Shown here: one piece after another, positions 13,026 through 25,580 of the stretch
Layout: every line of letters begins with the position of its first letter
Position numbering within the stretch: position 1 is the first letter of the stretch
Source: Thiohalocapsa halophila
Lineage (GTDB): Bacteria; Pseudomonadota; Gammaproteobacteria; Chromatiales; Chromatiaceae
Reading direction: 5' to 3'
NCBI RefSeq assembly: GCF_016583825.1
Contig: NZ_NRRV01000038.1
Location: 1-49,989, forward strand
Length of the DNA stretch: 49,989 nucleotides
The notes under the pieces: generated by a model
What the model was told of the DNA's origin: nothing
The model's input: only the letters and a program-made list of their open reading frames with translations
Databases searched by the model: none
Program-made: the position numbers and the translations under genes

Positions 13026-13242
13026 GCCCCAGAGCCGAATGGCGCTAACTTAAGCCAGTCCGCGATATGAATCAGACACTTACGTTGAATACGATACGAC
13101 GATCCAAGCTCTCCTGCGGCACAAGCGGGCGGTCTTCGCATGTCGGACGGCCTGGAGCTGTTCGGGTTGCAGGCCAAGCGCTTCGCTAAGTGACTGTTTT
13201 TATGAAGACGCCGCTTAAGTTAGTGCCATTCGCCCCAGAGCC
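13026..13242. mobile_element. 195-bp MITE-like element with 11-bp target duplication
   Basis: Near-perfect terminal inverted repeats bound the element: the left end (13037-13055) reads GAATGGCGCTAACTTAAGC and the right end (13213-13231) is its complement with one mismatch. Both sides are flanked by the same 11-mer GCCCCAGAGCC (13026-13036 and 13232-13242), a clear target-site duplication. One internal reading frame (about 13067-13189) starts MNQTLTLNTIRRSKLSCG and ends after 40 residues, possibly the remains of a transposase start. Target duplications of 10-13 bp are typical of IS4-type elements, so an internally deleted IS4-like element is likely. Confidence 0.85.
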
Positions 13243-13461
13243 CGCCCGCGGCCACACCACGGGCGCTACGACACAACATCCTGCGGCCGCGCCGAACACC
13301 GTCTCGGCGCGCGCCGCCAACAGCCGGCTCATCGGACGCCGGCGCGCGCGACAGCGCCGAGCCAGCGGCAGTGGTGATCCCAGCCGGGCCGCGCCGTCGC
13401 GCACAGACATTCACACGCTGGAGAGGCATGCCTACGAGAGGCAGTCCCTGGAGAAGACACC

Positions 13462-14127
13462 ATGAGCCCGGAGCGAGATCGCCAACCCGACGACGAGACC
13501 GACGCAACGGCGGCACGGCCCGCCGACGAGCCCACGCCCGAGGAAGCCGCCGGCGGGCAGCAGCAAGCCGGCGCCGCGCCGGGCGACCTTGGCGCAGAGC
13601 AGCCCGTGGGCGGTGCAGCGGGTGACCCGCCTGTAGACAGTGAGCCCGCGGCCGACCCCACACAGCTCACCATGCTGCTGGAAGACGCCCGCGCCAAGGC
13701 GGACCAGGCGCACGACCAGCTGCTGCGCACCCGCGCCGAGATGGAGAACATGAGCCGCCGCCAGGCGAAGGAGCTGGAGAACGCGCACAAGTTCGCCCTG
13801 GAGGGCTTCATCAAAGAGCTGCTGCAGGTGCGCGACAGCCTGGAGCTCGGCTACGCCGCGGCGCAGGAGCCCGATGCCGACGTCGCCAAGCTGCGGGAGG
13901 GCACGGAGCTGACGCTCAAGCTGCTGAGCGACACCATGAGCAAGTTCGGCGTCGAGCGCATCTACCCAGAGGGCCAGCCCTTCAACCCGGACTACCACCA
14001 GGCCATGTCCATGCAGCCGCGCTCGGACCTGCCGGCGAACACCGTCACCAACGTCATCCAGACCGGCTACACGCTGAACGGCCGGCTGGTGCGCCCGGCG
14101 CTGGTGATGGTCTCCTCGGAGGCCTAA
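13462..14127 (+). CDS. grpE: Nucleotide exchange factor GrpE
   Basis: A 221-residue cochaperone that releases ADP from DnaK. An acidic, Ala/Pro-rich disordered N-terminus (1-65) leads into the long coiled-coil helix (about 68-130, RTRAEMENMSRRQAKE) and the C-terminal beta domain with the family motif around TVTNVIQTGYTLNGRLVRPALV. GGAGA precedes the ATG. The 5' region (13243-13461) contains no CIRCE and no clear promoter, so transcription probably comes through hrcA and the inserted element. Confidence 0.95.
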   Translation: MSPERDRQPDDETDATAARPADEPTPEEAAGGQQQAGAAPGDLGAEQPVGGAAGDPPVDSEPAADPTQLTMLLEDARAKADQAHDQLLRTRAEMENMSRRQAKELENAHKFALEGFIKELLQVRDSLELGYAAAQEPDADVAKLREGTELTLKLLSDTMSKFGVERIYPEGQPFNPDYHQAMSMQPRSDLPANTVTNVIQTGYTLNGRLVRPALVMVSSEA

Positions 14128-14136
14128 GCCGGTGCC

Positions 14137-14202
14137 CGACCCGGATCTGATCCCGGAGCTGATCCGGGACCTGATCCAGGACGTGATCCCGGATCTGATC
14201 TG
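14137..14202 (+). repeat. 12-bp tandem repeat array between grpE and dnaK
   Basis: About five and a half units of a 12-mer close to GATCCCGGATCT are arranged head to tail, with 1-3 differences per unit. The repeat is partly self-complementary (GATCCCGGATC), so it can fold. Read from a GTG at 14132 the array is open for 54 codons (to 14296) and would encode a D-L-I-x-x-L-I-like amphipathic pattern, but there is no good ribosome site. A non-coding repeat is more likely. Confidence 0.7.
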
Positions 14203-14356
14203 GCTCAGACGGCTCCGGGACGCACCGGCTGCGGGGCGCAGTAGGCTTGAGAATTTCAAGGTTTTGCCCAACCTCCCTCGCAGTTTCGGCCTCTGACGGC
14301 GCGTGCCGAGGGGGCACAACCCAGATTCACCACATTGCAGATTTTGGAGAGACACC

Positions 14357-16306
<1,950 letters not shown>

Positions 16307-16335
16307 GCGCGCTCGTGCTGCAAAGCCGGGACGGG

Positions 16336-16363
16336 AGACGCGTGGGCGCAGGCTCACGCGTCT
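16336..16363 (+). terminator. Hairpin after dnaK, possible partial terminator
   Basis: A 9-bp perfect stem AGACGCGTG/CACGCGTCT with an 8-9-base loop lies 30 bases after the dnaK stop, followed by TGATCGTTT, only a weak T-run. It could reduce read-through into dnaJ or protect the dnaK mRNA. Confidence 0.55.
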
Positions 16364-16526
16364 TGATCGTTTCTGCCCGGCCGGCGGCCGATGACGCGAT
16401 CATGGACGCCGGAAACGCCACGGCGAGACCAGCAAAGCCGTCGCTCGGTGGATGCATGACGCGCATTCACAGAGCATGCCAGAGCGCCCAGACCCAAATC
16501 ACACCGCAGTTCCCCGGACCCCGCCG

Positions 16527-17660
16527 ATGCCCCGCGATTACTACGAAGTCCTCGGCTTGAGCCGCAACGCCAGCGAGCAGGACATCAAAAAGTCCTTCCG
16601 CCGCCTGGCGATGAAGTACCACCCGGACCGCAATCCGGACGACGCCGAATCGCTTGCCAAGTTCAAGGAAGCCAAAGAGGCTCACGACGTCCTCAGCGAC
16701 CCCCGCAAGCGCTCCGCCTACGACCAGTTCGGCCACGCCGGCGTCAGCGGGCAGGGCGGCTTCGGCGGTGGCGGCCCAAGTGACTTTGGCGCCGGCGGCT
16801 TCTCGGACATCTTCGGCGATGTCTTCGGCGACATCTTCGGCGGGCGCGCCGGCGGTCGGCGCACCCACCGCGGCACGGATCTGCGCTACGAGCTGTCGCT
16901 GACCCTGGAAGAGGCTGTCGCGGGCAAGGACGTCAGCATCAAGATCCCCACCACGGTGGAGTGCCACTACTGCGGCGGCAGCGGCGCCAAGCCCGGCACC
17001 AAGCCCAAGGAGTGCAGCACCTGCCATGGGCACGGCCAGGTGCGCATGCAGCAGGGCTTCTTCTCCATTCAACAGACCTGCCCCGCCTGCCGCGGTACCG
17101 GCAGCGTCATCGATGATCCCTGCAAGCACTGCCGCGGCAGCGGCCGGCTGCGCGAGGAGAAGACCCTGAGCGTCAAGGTGCCGCCTGGCGTCGACACGGG
17201 CGATCGTATCCGCCTGGCGGGGGAGGGCGAGCCCGGCGAGCAGGGCGGCCCGCCAGGGGATCTCTATGTACAGGTGATGGTGCAGGAGCACCCCATCTTC
17301 ACCCGCGAGGAGAGCCACCTCTTCTGCGAGGTGCCAATCAGCTTCGCCACCGCGGCCCTGGGCGGCGAGATGGAAGTGCCCACCCTGAGCGGCAAGGTCG
17401 TGCTCAAGGTCCCGGCGGGCACCCAGACCGGCAAGATGTTCCGCATGCGTGGCAAGGGCGTGAAGCCCGTGCGCGGTGGCCCGGTGGGCGACCTCATCTG
17501 CCGCGTCGTGGTCGAGACCCCGGTGAACCTCACCGAGCGCCAGAAGGAGCTGCTGCGCGAGCTGGACGAGACCCTGGCCCACGGCGGCAAGCACCACAGC
17601 CCGCACTCCACCAGCTGGCTCGACGGCGTCAAGAGCTTTTTCGAGAAGATGGGGCTCTGA
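16527..17660 (+). CDS. dnaJ: Chaperone DnaJ (Hsp40)
   Basis: A 377-residue type I J-protein. The J domain (1-70) has HPD in [10 protein letters not shown] Gly/Phe-rich linker (about 75-120) includes the repeated [15 protein letters not shown]. Four CxxCxGxG zinc modules follow ([32 protein letters not shown]), then the C-terminal substrate domains. The ATG at 16527 gives the standard [10 protein letters not shown]-terminus; in-frame ATGs upstream would add an unconserved tail. It is the last gene of the heat-shock group; the 510 bases after it separate it from the glycerol genes. Confidence 0.97.
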   Translation: MPRDYYEVLGLSRNASEQDIKKSFRRLAMKYHPDRNPDDAESLAKFKEAKEAHDVLSDPRKRSAYDQFGHAGVSGQGGFGGGGPSDFGAGGFSDIFGDVFGDIFGGRAGGRRTHRGTDLRYELSLTLEEAVAGKDVSIKIPTTVECHYCGGSGAKPGTKPKECSTCHGHGQVRMQQGFFSIQQTCPACRGTGSVIDDPCKHCRGSGRLREEKTLSVKVPPGVDTGDRIRLAGEGEPGEQGGPPGDLYVQVMVQEHPIFTREESHLFCEVPISFATAALGGEMEVPTLSGKVVLKVPAGTQTGKMFRMRGKGVKPVRGGPVGDLICRVVVETPVNLTERQKELLRELDETLAHGGKHHSPHSTSWLDGVKSFFEKMGL

Positions 17661-18169
17661 CAAGGAGCAGGTCCCTCTGCGCCTTATCGTCTTTTTGGCT
17701 TTGGGCTCCAGGATGGCTGCCTGCACCGAGCCCGAGCGCTGCTGAAATGGCTGGCATCCCGCCGGCAACTCGCAGCGCTTGCGTCCTGCCGACCCCGCCC
17801 ATTCGCTTGGCTCCCCCTTCACCGAACAACACCCGAGGTCGGGCAAACATTTGTACCGACCCGCATCGACGGCGCCCGCGTCGGATGCGGCGAAGCGTCT
17901 GCTGGTCTGAACGTCACAGGCTATTGACGTTTGGGACAGCAAAGGCGGAGCATGCCAGCGCCGACGCATCGCTAGCATGATGCGTTGCCAGCCATAGCGC
18001 CCGCTCGGGCACCTCCTCGCTAGTACCCGGAGGGAAGCACGCCCGTGCACGCCGCTGATGGGGCGGATGCGGATGAGTGGCGCACACGGCCTCGCATCTG
18101 GACGCGCACAAAAACAAGACTGCCGAAAAAAACCACTGGCTCCGTTAACGCGGGCGGAGGAGGATAAGC
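17661..18169. promoter_or_regulatory. dnaJ-glpK intergenic region with an inverted-repeat operator candidate
   Basis: No gene is evident in this 509-base stretch. A perfect dyad AACGTCA-N8-TGACGTT lies at 17910-17931, and TTGACG (17924-17929) inside its right arm could serve as a -35 box. A strong ribosome site GGAGGAGG stands just before glpK. The dyad is a reasonable binding site for a glycerol-responsive or global regulator; no regulator gene is adjacent. Confidence 0.5.
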
Positions 18170-19681
<1,512 letters not shown>

Positions 19682-19692
19682 TCCCCGTCCCA

Positions 19693-19768
19693 GTGGGAGC
19701 GGCATCCCTGCCGCGACGCGGGGCGGGCAATGTCCTGGAAGTCATCGCGGCAAGGATGGCGCTTCCAC
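19693..19768. repeat. Inverted pair of REP-like elements
   Basis: One copy of the REP family (GTGGGAGCGG...CTGCCGCGA) lies on the plus strand at 19693-19716 and a second in reverse at 19745-19768. They face each other in a BIME-like arrangement within the glpK-glpD gap. Confidence 0.75.
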
Positions 19769-19814
19769 GGTCGCCCAGGCCGCTCCCCGCTGACAAGAGC
19801 CGAGGTCCAGTGAC

Positions 19815-21485
19815 ATGACCCTGCGTGAGAATAACATCGCCAAGCTGTCCGAGGGCGTCTTCGATGCGCTCATCATCGGCGGCGGCATCAATGGTGCCGT
19901 CTCCGCCGCGGCCCTGTCCGGCAAAGGTGCGCGCGCCGCGCTCATCGACAAGCGTGACTTCGCGGGCTTCACCAGCCAGCAGTCGTCCAATCTGGCCTGG
20001 GGCGGCATCAAGTACCTGGAGAGCGGCGACTATGGCCTGGTGCGCAAGCTCTGCTTGAGCCGTAACCACCTCATCGACAGCTACCCGAGCCGGGTCAAGG
20101 AGATCCGCTTCTTCGCCACCATCGACCACGGCTTTCGCTTCTCGCCCTGGTTTCTGTGGCTCGGCACCTGGGTGTACTGGCTGTTCGGCAACGGCTACAC
20201 CAAGCCGCCGCGACTTCTCGCCAAGCGCCAGATCGAGCGGGAAGAGCCGGTGGTGGACACGGCGCGGGCCGCCGGCGGCTTCGAGTACTCGGATGCCTAT
20301 CTGCACGACAACGACTCCCGCTTCGTCTTCCAGTTCGTGCACTCCGCCATGGACCGCGGCTGCATCGCGGCCAACTATGTGGAGTCCCTAGGGGCGCGCC
20401 GTGATGAAGACGGCCTCTGGATCACCCGTGCCCGCGACACCGAGACCGGCAAGCTGCTGGAGATCCGCTCGCGCGCGCTCATCAACGCCGCGGGCCCCTT
20501 CGCCGACGATCACAACCAGCTCACCAGCGAAGAGACCGCCCACCAGCATCTGTTCTCCAAGGGCATCCATCTCATCGTGCCCCAGATCACCGAGCACCGG
20601 CACATCCTGACCTTTTTCGCCGACGACGGGCGGCTCTTCTTCGTCATTCCCATGGGTGTGCGCACCTGCATCGGTACCACGGACACCCGGGTGGACACCC
20701 CCTACACCCAGGTGACGGACGCCGACCGCGACTTCGTGCTGGAGAACATCAATAAGCGCCTGCGTCTGGCGAAACCACTCATGCGCGAGGACATCATTGC
20801 CGAGCGCTGCGGCGTGCGCCCGCTGGTGGTACGCCGCCGTGCGGACGGTGCCGGTGAGGGCGCCGACAGGGACTGGATGCAGCTCTCGCGCAAGCACGAA
20901 ATCGACGTGGATCGGGCCAACCGGCATCTCACCATCTATGGCGGCAAGCTCACCGATTGCGTCAACGTCGGCGACGAAGTCTCGGCCATCGTCAGCGGCT
21001 TCGGCATTGCGCTGCCCTTTGCGCACTACCGCTGGTACGGCGAGCCGCATCGCTCGGTGTACGAGGAATACATGCACCAGGCCAAGCTCATGGATCTGGA
21101 CGGTCTGACCTCGCCCGAGTCCATCGAATCGCTGTCGTCGCGGCTGTGGCGCCGTTACGATCAGCAGGCCTTCGAGCTGCTGGCGCAGATCCGCGAGGAC
21201 CCGCGTCAGGCTGAGGTGCTGATCAAGGGCACGGATTATCTGCGCTGCGAGATTCAGCTCGCCAAGCGCCAAGAGATGATCGTCAAGCTGGAAGACTTCC
21301 TGCGCCGGCGCTCCAAGATCGCCCTGGTGGTGCCGCGGCAGACCATCCAGCACGCCGATGGTCTGATGGAGGCCTGCCGCATCCTCTTCGGCGACCAGGC
21401 CCAGGCCCGCTACGACGAATACTTCGGTGAGTCGCGGGCCGTCACCCCGGCGCAGTCGCTGCAGCCCGAGGCGGCGACGGCATGA
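19815..21485 (+). CDS. glpD: Aerobic glycerol-3-phosphate dehydrogenase (FAD)
   Basis: A 556-residue flavoprotein that oxidises glycerol 3-phosphate to dihydroxyacetone phosphate and passes electrons to quinones at the inner membrane. The FAD site is IIGGGINGA near residue 20, followed by the family motifs SNLAWGGIKYLE, LINAAGPFAD and the IGTTDTRVDTPY segment. The C-terminal domain (about 385-530) matches DAO_C. Its stop codon overlaps the glpF start in ATGA, so the two are translationally coupled. Confidence 0.94.
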   Translation: MTLRENNIAKLSEGVFDALIIGGGINGAVSAAALSGKGARAALIDKRDFAGFTSQQSSNLAWGGIKYLESGDYGLVRKLCLSRNHLIDSYPSRVKEIRFFATIDHGFRFSPWFLWLGTWVYWLFGNGYTKPPRLLAKRQIEREEPVVDTARAAGGFEYSDAYLHDNDSRFVFQFVHSAMDRGCIAANYVESLGARRDEDGLWITRARDTETGKLLEIRSRALINAAGPFADDHNQLTSEETAHQHLFSKGIHLIVPQITEHRHILTFFADDGRLFFVIPMGVRTCIGTTDTRVDTPYTQVTDADRDFVLENINKRLRLAKPLMREDIIAERCGVRPLVVRRRADGAGEGADRDWMQLSRKHEIDVDRANRHLTIYGGKLTDCVNVGDEVSAIVSGFGIALPFAHYRWYGEPHRSVYEEYMHQAKLMDLDGLTSPESIESLSSRLWRRYDQQAFELLAQIREDPRQAEVLIKGTDYLRCEIQLAKRQEMIVKLEDFLRRRSKIALVVPRQTIQHADGLMEACRILFGDQAQARYDEYFGESRAVTPAQSLQPEAATA

Positions 21486-22216
21486 GCCCATTCCTCGGTG
21501 AGATCATCGGCACGGCGATTTTGCTCCTGCTCGGCAATGGTGTGGTGGCCAACGTCGTCCTGACCGGCACCAAGGGCAACGGCGCCGGCTGGATCGTCAT
21601 CGCCTGGGGCTGGGGTATGGCCGTGTTCGTGGCCGTGTTCACCGTCGCCGCCTTCAGCGGCGCGCACCTGAACCCGGCCGTCTCCGTCGGGCTCGCGGTG
21701 GCCGGCAAGTTCGAGTGGGCGAAGGTGCCGGCCTATTTGCTGGCGCAGTTCGTCGGTGCCATGCTCGGCGCCGCTGCCGTCTGGCTGCTGTATCGCCCGC
21801 ACTTTGCGCAAACCGACGACCGCGATCTCAAGCTCGCCTGCTTCTGCACGGCGCCCGCGGTCAGGGATGTGCCGTCGAACCTCTTCTCGGAGGTCCTCGG
21901 CACCTTCGTACTGGTGTTCGCGGTGCTCTTCCTGGCGGTGTCGGTGTTCGGGCTTGGCGCGCTGGATGCGCTGCCCGTGGGGCTGCTGGTGCTGGCGATT
22001 GGCTTGAGTCTCGGCGGCACCACCGGCTATGCCATCAACCCGGACCGCGATCTGGGCCCGCGGCTGGTGCATGCGCTGCTGCCCATGCCCGGCGGCAAGC
22101 GCAACAGCGATTGGGGCTATGCCTGGATTCCGGTGATCGGGCCCATCCTCGGCGCCGGGCTCGCGGGGCTTTTGTACCTGGTCTTGCAGGATCCGACCAG
22201 CGTGCAATTCCGCTGA
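21482..22216 (+). CDS. glpF: Aquaglyceroporin (glycerol facilitator family)
   Basis: A 244-residue MIP-family channel with six membrane segments. The first pore motif is intact (GAHLNPAVSVG). The second is NPD rather than NPA (GYAINPDRDLGPR), while the Asp and Arg of the RDxGPR glyceroporin signature are kept. Location next to glpK and glpD supports a role in glycerol entry. The start overlaps the glpD stop (ATGA). The altered second motif may change selectivity; that is inference. Confidence 0.92.
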   Translation: MSPFLGEIIGTAILLLLGNGVVANVVLTGTKGNGAGWIVIAWGWGMAVFVAVFTVAAFSGAHLNPAVSVGLAVAGKFEWAKVPAYLLAQFVGAMLGAAAVWLLYRPHFAQTDDRDLKLACFCTAPAVRDVPSNLFSEVLGTFVLVFAVLFLAVSVFGLGALDALPVGLLVLAIGLSLGGTTGYAINPDRDLGPRLVHALLPMPGGKRNSDWGYAWIPVIGPILGAGLAGLLYLVLQDPTSVQFR

Positions 22217-22336
22217 CGCCGCCCGGATCGCGGCGTCCTCGGGGCGGCCGCCGCGGCGTGGCCGAGACCAGGCCCGTCGGGCGGATGCACGCAGCACGAG
22301 CCACGCGCCGCAAGCATGTCCGCATTGGAGCCCGCC

Positions 22337-24145
22337 ATGAGCCGACGCCCGAATCCGCCCCCGACCCGCTCCGAGCGGGCGCAGATCGGGCGGCGCCGCT
22401 TCTTGCGCAGCGCCGCGACATTCGCGGCAGCATCCCTGCTGCCCATCGCCCGGGGCTTCGCCGAAGCGGGGCCGTCGCCTCCCATGCGTGCGGCGGCCGC
22501 CCGCCGCTGGGTGCTCGGTGAATTCACGCCGAGCACCCTGGGCGTCGACGCCCAGCTGGCGGAGATGGACTTCTTTATTCGTGCCGCCGCCCCCTTCCGG
22601 GGTCAGCGCATCCACGTGGTGTCAGAGACCATCCCCACCCACGTCTACGAGCAGCGCTTCTTGGCCCGCGCCTTCCACGAGATCACCGGCATCCGGGTTC
22701 AGCACGACCTGCTGCACGAGGGCGAGCTGGTGGAGCGCATCCAGCAACAGACCCGCAACGGGCGCAACCTCTACGACGCCTATGTCAACGACACGGACTT
22801 CGTCGGCACCCATACCCGCAGCGATGCCGTGGTGCCCTTGTCCGACTGGATGGCGGGTGATGGTGCACCGGTTACGCTGCCGACGCTGGACTTGGATGAC
22901 TTTATCGGGCTGCCCTTCGCCACCGGGCCGGACGGCAAGCTCTACCAGCTGCCGGACCAGCAGTTCGCCAACCTCTACTGGTTCCGCTACGACTGGTTTC
23001 AGCGCGAAGACCTGAAGCGCGCCTTCCAGGATCGCTACGGCTACCCCCTGGGGGTGCCCGTCAACTGGCAGGCCTACGAAGACATCGCCGACTTCTTCAC
23101 CAACCGCGTTCGCGAGCTCGGCGGGCGCCGCGTCTATGGCCACATGGACTACGGCAAGGTGGACCCGTCGCTCGGCTGGCGCTTCACCGACGCCTGGCTT
23201 GCCATGGCCGGTGTCGGTGACCCGGGGCTGCCCAACGGCGTCCCTGTGGACGAATGGGGCATCCGCGCCCGGGGCTGCCATCCGGTGGGCTCAGCCGTGG
23301 CTCGCGGCGGCGCCACCAACAGCCCGGCGGCGGTGTACGCGCTGCGCAAGTACCTGGACTGGCTGCAAGAATATGCGCCGCCCGAGGCGCGCGGCATGGA
23401 CTTCAGCGACGCCGGCCCGGTGCCCGCCCGCGGCGACATCGCCCAGCAGGTGTTCTGGTACACCGCGTTCACGCCGGCCATGATCAAGCCCGGCGCCGCT
23501 GTGATGGGTCCCGACGGCAGCGCGAAGTGGCGCGTCGCGCCATCTCCCCACGGCGTCTACTGGGAGGACGGCATGAAGCTCGGCTACCAGGATTGCGGCG
23601 CCTGGACCCTGTTCGCCAGCACGCCATTGGCCCGCCGCCGGGCCGCCTGGCTCTATGCCCAGTTCTGCACCTGCAAGACGGTGTCGCTCAAGAAGACCCT
23701 GGTGGGTCTGACTCCGATCCGCCAGAGCGACCTCGCCTCCGAGGCCATGACCGAGGCTGCGCCCCGCCTCGGCGGGCTGGTGGAGTTCTACCGCAGCCCG
23801 GCGCGTATGGCCTGGACCCCCACCGGTCTCAATGTGCCGGATTACCCTAAGCTTGCCCAGCTTTGGTGGACCCGCATCGGCAAGGCCGTGCGCGGCGAGC
23901 AGTCGCCCCAGCAGGTTCTCGATGAGCTGGCCCGGGCGCAGGACAAGACCCTGGCGCGCATCACCGCCGCGGGCACACTGGCCCGCTGCGAGCCCCGCCT
24001 GAACGAGCGCGAGGACCCGAAAGACTGGCTCGCGCGGCCGGGTGCACCGAAGCCGCAACGCGCCGAGTCGAGCGAGCGCGGCCGCACGGTCGACTACGAA
24101 ACACTGTTGAGCGCTTGGCGCGCCGGTCGTGTGGGCCCTGTTTGA
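22337..24145 (+). CDS. Large Tat-exported solute-binding protein, GlpV-like
   Basis: About 602 residues. The N-terminus has a twin-arginine signal (GRRRFLRSAATFAAASLLP), so it should be exported folded to the periplasm. The rest resembles family-1 extracellular solute-binding proteins of unusually large size, like the glycerol-binding GlpV component of rhizobial GlpSTPQUV transporters; this is recalled family knowledge and is supported by its place after glpF. No ABC permease or ATPase is adjacent, so it may serve a distant transporter or channel glycerol to GlpF. The ATG at 22337 has GGAG upstream and is preferred; an in-frame ATG at 22316 is possible. Confidence 0.75.
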   Translation: MSRRPNPPPTRSERAQIGRRRFLRSAATFAAASLLPIARGFAEAGPSPPMRAAAARRWVLGEFTPSTLGVDAQLAEMDFFIRAAAPFRGQRIHVVSETIPTHVYEQRFLARAFHEITGIRVQHDLLHEGELVERIQQQTRNGRNLYDAYVNDTDFVGTHTRSDAVVPLSDWMAGDGAPVTLPTLDLDDFIGLPFATGPDGKLYQLPDQQFANLYWFRYDWFQREDLKRAFQDRYGYPLGVPVNWQAYEDIADFFTNRVRELGGRRVYGHMDYGKVDPSLGWRFTDAWLAMAGVGDPGLPNGVPVDEWGIRARGCHPVGSAVARGGATNSPAAVYALRKYLDWLQEYAPPEARGMDFSDAGPVPARGDIAQQVFWYTAFTPAMIKPGAAVMGPDGSAKWRVAPSPHGVYWEDGMKLGYQDCGAWTLFASTPLARRRAAWLYAQFCTCKTVSLKKTLVGLTPIRQSDLASEAMTEAAPRLGGLVEFYRSPARMAWTPTGLNVPDYPKLAQLWWTRIGKAVRGEQSPQQVLDELARAQDKTLARITAAGTLARCEPRLNEREDPKDWLARPGAPKPQRAESSERGRTVDYETLLSAWRAGRVGPV

Positions 24146-24496
24146 GCAGGGCGGATGCCGCCGTCAGGCAAGCTCGGTCAACACCGGTTGCAGGATCTTC
24201 GCTCCCTGGCCCGCGGCCAGGTGCCGGCATGTTGATGACATGCCCGGCGGCCTTGCGAATTGCTGCATCCGCTCGGCGCAGGTGGCGTTCAGTCTGGCTC
24301 GTTTGGTTGTGGTCCACCAGCCGGCGGGGCAAAGGCCACGGCGGACGCTGCCGAGATCGCCGCCCGGAGCGTTTGGAGGCGCTGGCATAGGCCTTGCTTA
24401 TGGGCCGGGTGGACTCTCCCGGCGGCGCCGGCCAAGACGAGGGGTTCCCGAGCACCGGCGCCTCGCCGCTCAGCAACCAACCATTACGAGGACAGC
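24146..24496. promoter_or_regulatory. Intergenic region with dyads before the aldo/keto reductase
   Basis: A hairpin GCCCTG-N6-CAGGGC (24135-24152) overlaps the preceding stop codon. A second stem CTGGCC-N3-GGCCAG occurs near 24206-24221. A perfect dyad GGCATGT-N5-ACATGCC follows at 24226-24244 and could be an operator. No gene is supported here. Confidence 0.45.
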
Positions 24497-25501
24497 ATGG
24501 AGTACACCACCCTCGGCGATACCGATCTCGAGGTCTCGCGCATCGGGCTCGGCACCTGGGCTATCGGCGGCTGGATGTGGGGCGGCACCGACGAGGCGCG
24601 CTCCATCGACACCATCCGCCATGCCGTGGACCTGGGCATCAATGTCATCGACACCGCGGCGGTCTACGGCATGGGCCATGCCGAGTCCATCGTCGGCGAG
24701 GCCCTGGCCCGGCACGGTCTGCGCGAGCAGGTGGTGCTGGCCACCAAGTGCGGCATCAATTGGTCGGATGACCACGAGCGCCTGTGGCGCGAGGCCACCC
24801 GGGCGCGCATCGAGCGGGAGGTGGACGACTCGCTGCGCCGGCTGCGCACCGACCGCATCGACCTCTATCAGGTCCACTGGCCCGACCCGCGCGTGCCCAT
24901 GGAGGAGACCGCCAGCGTCATGGCGGAGCTATACAAGGCCGGCAAGATCCGCGCGATCGGCGTGTCCAACTTCGATGTGGCCCAGATGGATGCCTTTCGC
25001 GCCGTCGCGCCCCTGCACGCCAATCAGCCGCCCTACAACCTGTTCGAGCGCGCGCTGGGCGACGCGGTGCTGCCCTACTGCGCCGAGCACGGCATCGGTA
25101 CCCTCACCTATGGCGCCCTGTGCCGCGGCCTGTTGAGCGGGCGGATGTCGCGGGACCGGGTCTTCGAGGGCGACGACCTGCGCCAGGTGGACCCCAAGTT
25201 CCAGCAGCCGCGCTTCGATCAATACCTGGCCGCCGTCGATGCCCTGGACCGCTTCGCCCGCGAGCACGCGGGCAAGGACGTCATGGCGCTGGCCCTGCGT
25301 TGGCTGCTGGACCAGCCGGGCCACAGCGTGGCGCTGTGGGGGGCGCGGCGGCCGGATCAGCTGGACGCGGTGAGCAGCATCGATGGTTGGCACCTGGATG
25401 CCGACGCCATCGCGACCATCGACGCCATCATCGCCGAGCATGTCACCGACCCCGCCGGGCCCGAGTTCATGGCGCCCGCGGCGCGGGAGGAAGGCGCCTG
25501 A
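24497..25501 (+). CDS. Aldo/keto reductase
   Basis: A 334-residue NAD(P)H-dependent oxidoreductase of the AKR superfamily with the (beta/alpha)8 fold. Tyr in TAAVYGMGHAE, preceded by VIDTA, and Lys in VVLATKCG mark the catalytic tetrad. The DLYQVHWPDP motif and the C-terminal phosphate-binding region (ALWGARRPDQLD) are present. The ATG at 24497 follows GAGGA and starts at the conserved MEYTTLGDTDLEVSRIGLGT. Downstream of the glycerol genes, it might act on a glycerol-derived aldehyde or ketone; the substrate is not determined. Confidence 0.9.
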   Translation: MEYTTLGDTDLEVSRIGLGTWAIGGWMWGGTDEARSIDTIRHAVDLGINVIDTAAVYGMGHAESIVGEALARHGLREQVVLATKCGINWSDDHERLWREATRARIEREVDDSLRRLRTDRIDLYQVHWPDPRVPMEETASVMAELYKAGKIRAIGVSNFDVAQMDAFRAVAPLHANQPPYNLFERALGDAVLPYCAEHGIGTLTYGALCRGLLSGRMSRDRVFEGDDLRQVDPKFQQPRFDQYLAAVDALDRFAREHAGKDVMALALRWLLDQPGHSVALWGARRPDQLDAVSSIDGWHLDADAIATIDAIIAEHVTDPAGPEFMAPAAREEGA

Positions 25502-25580
25502 GGCCGCGCGAGTGGTGCGGGCCGGCGCTCTGCCCGGCGTTACGGTCAAGCTGGGCCATGGCCCGACTGGGCCCGAGTGC

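Noticed and set aside
13067..13189. Independent small gene inside the hrcA-grpE element
   Set aside because: The 40-codon frame is bounded by the element ends and is better read as a transposase remnant.
14132..14296. Small gene made of the 12-bp repeats
   Set aside because: No ribosome site and no recognisable product; kept only as a repeat with a note.
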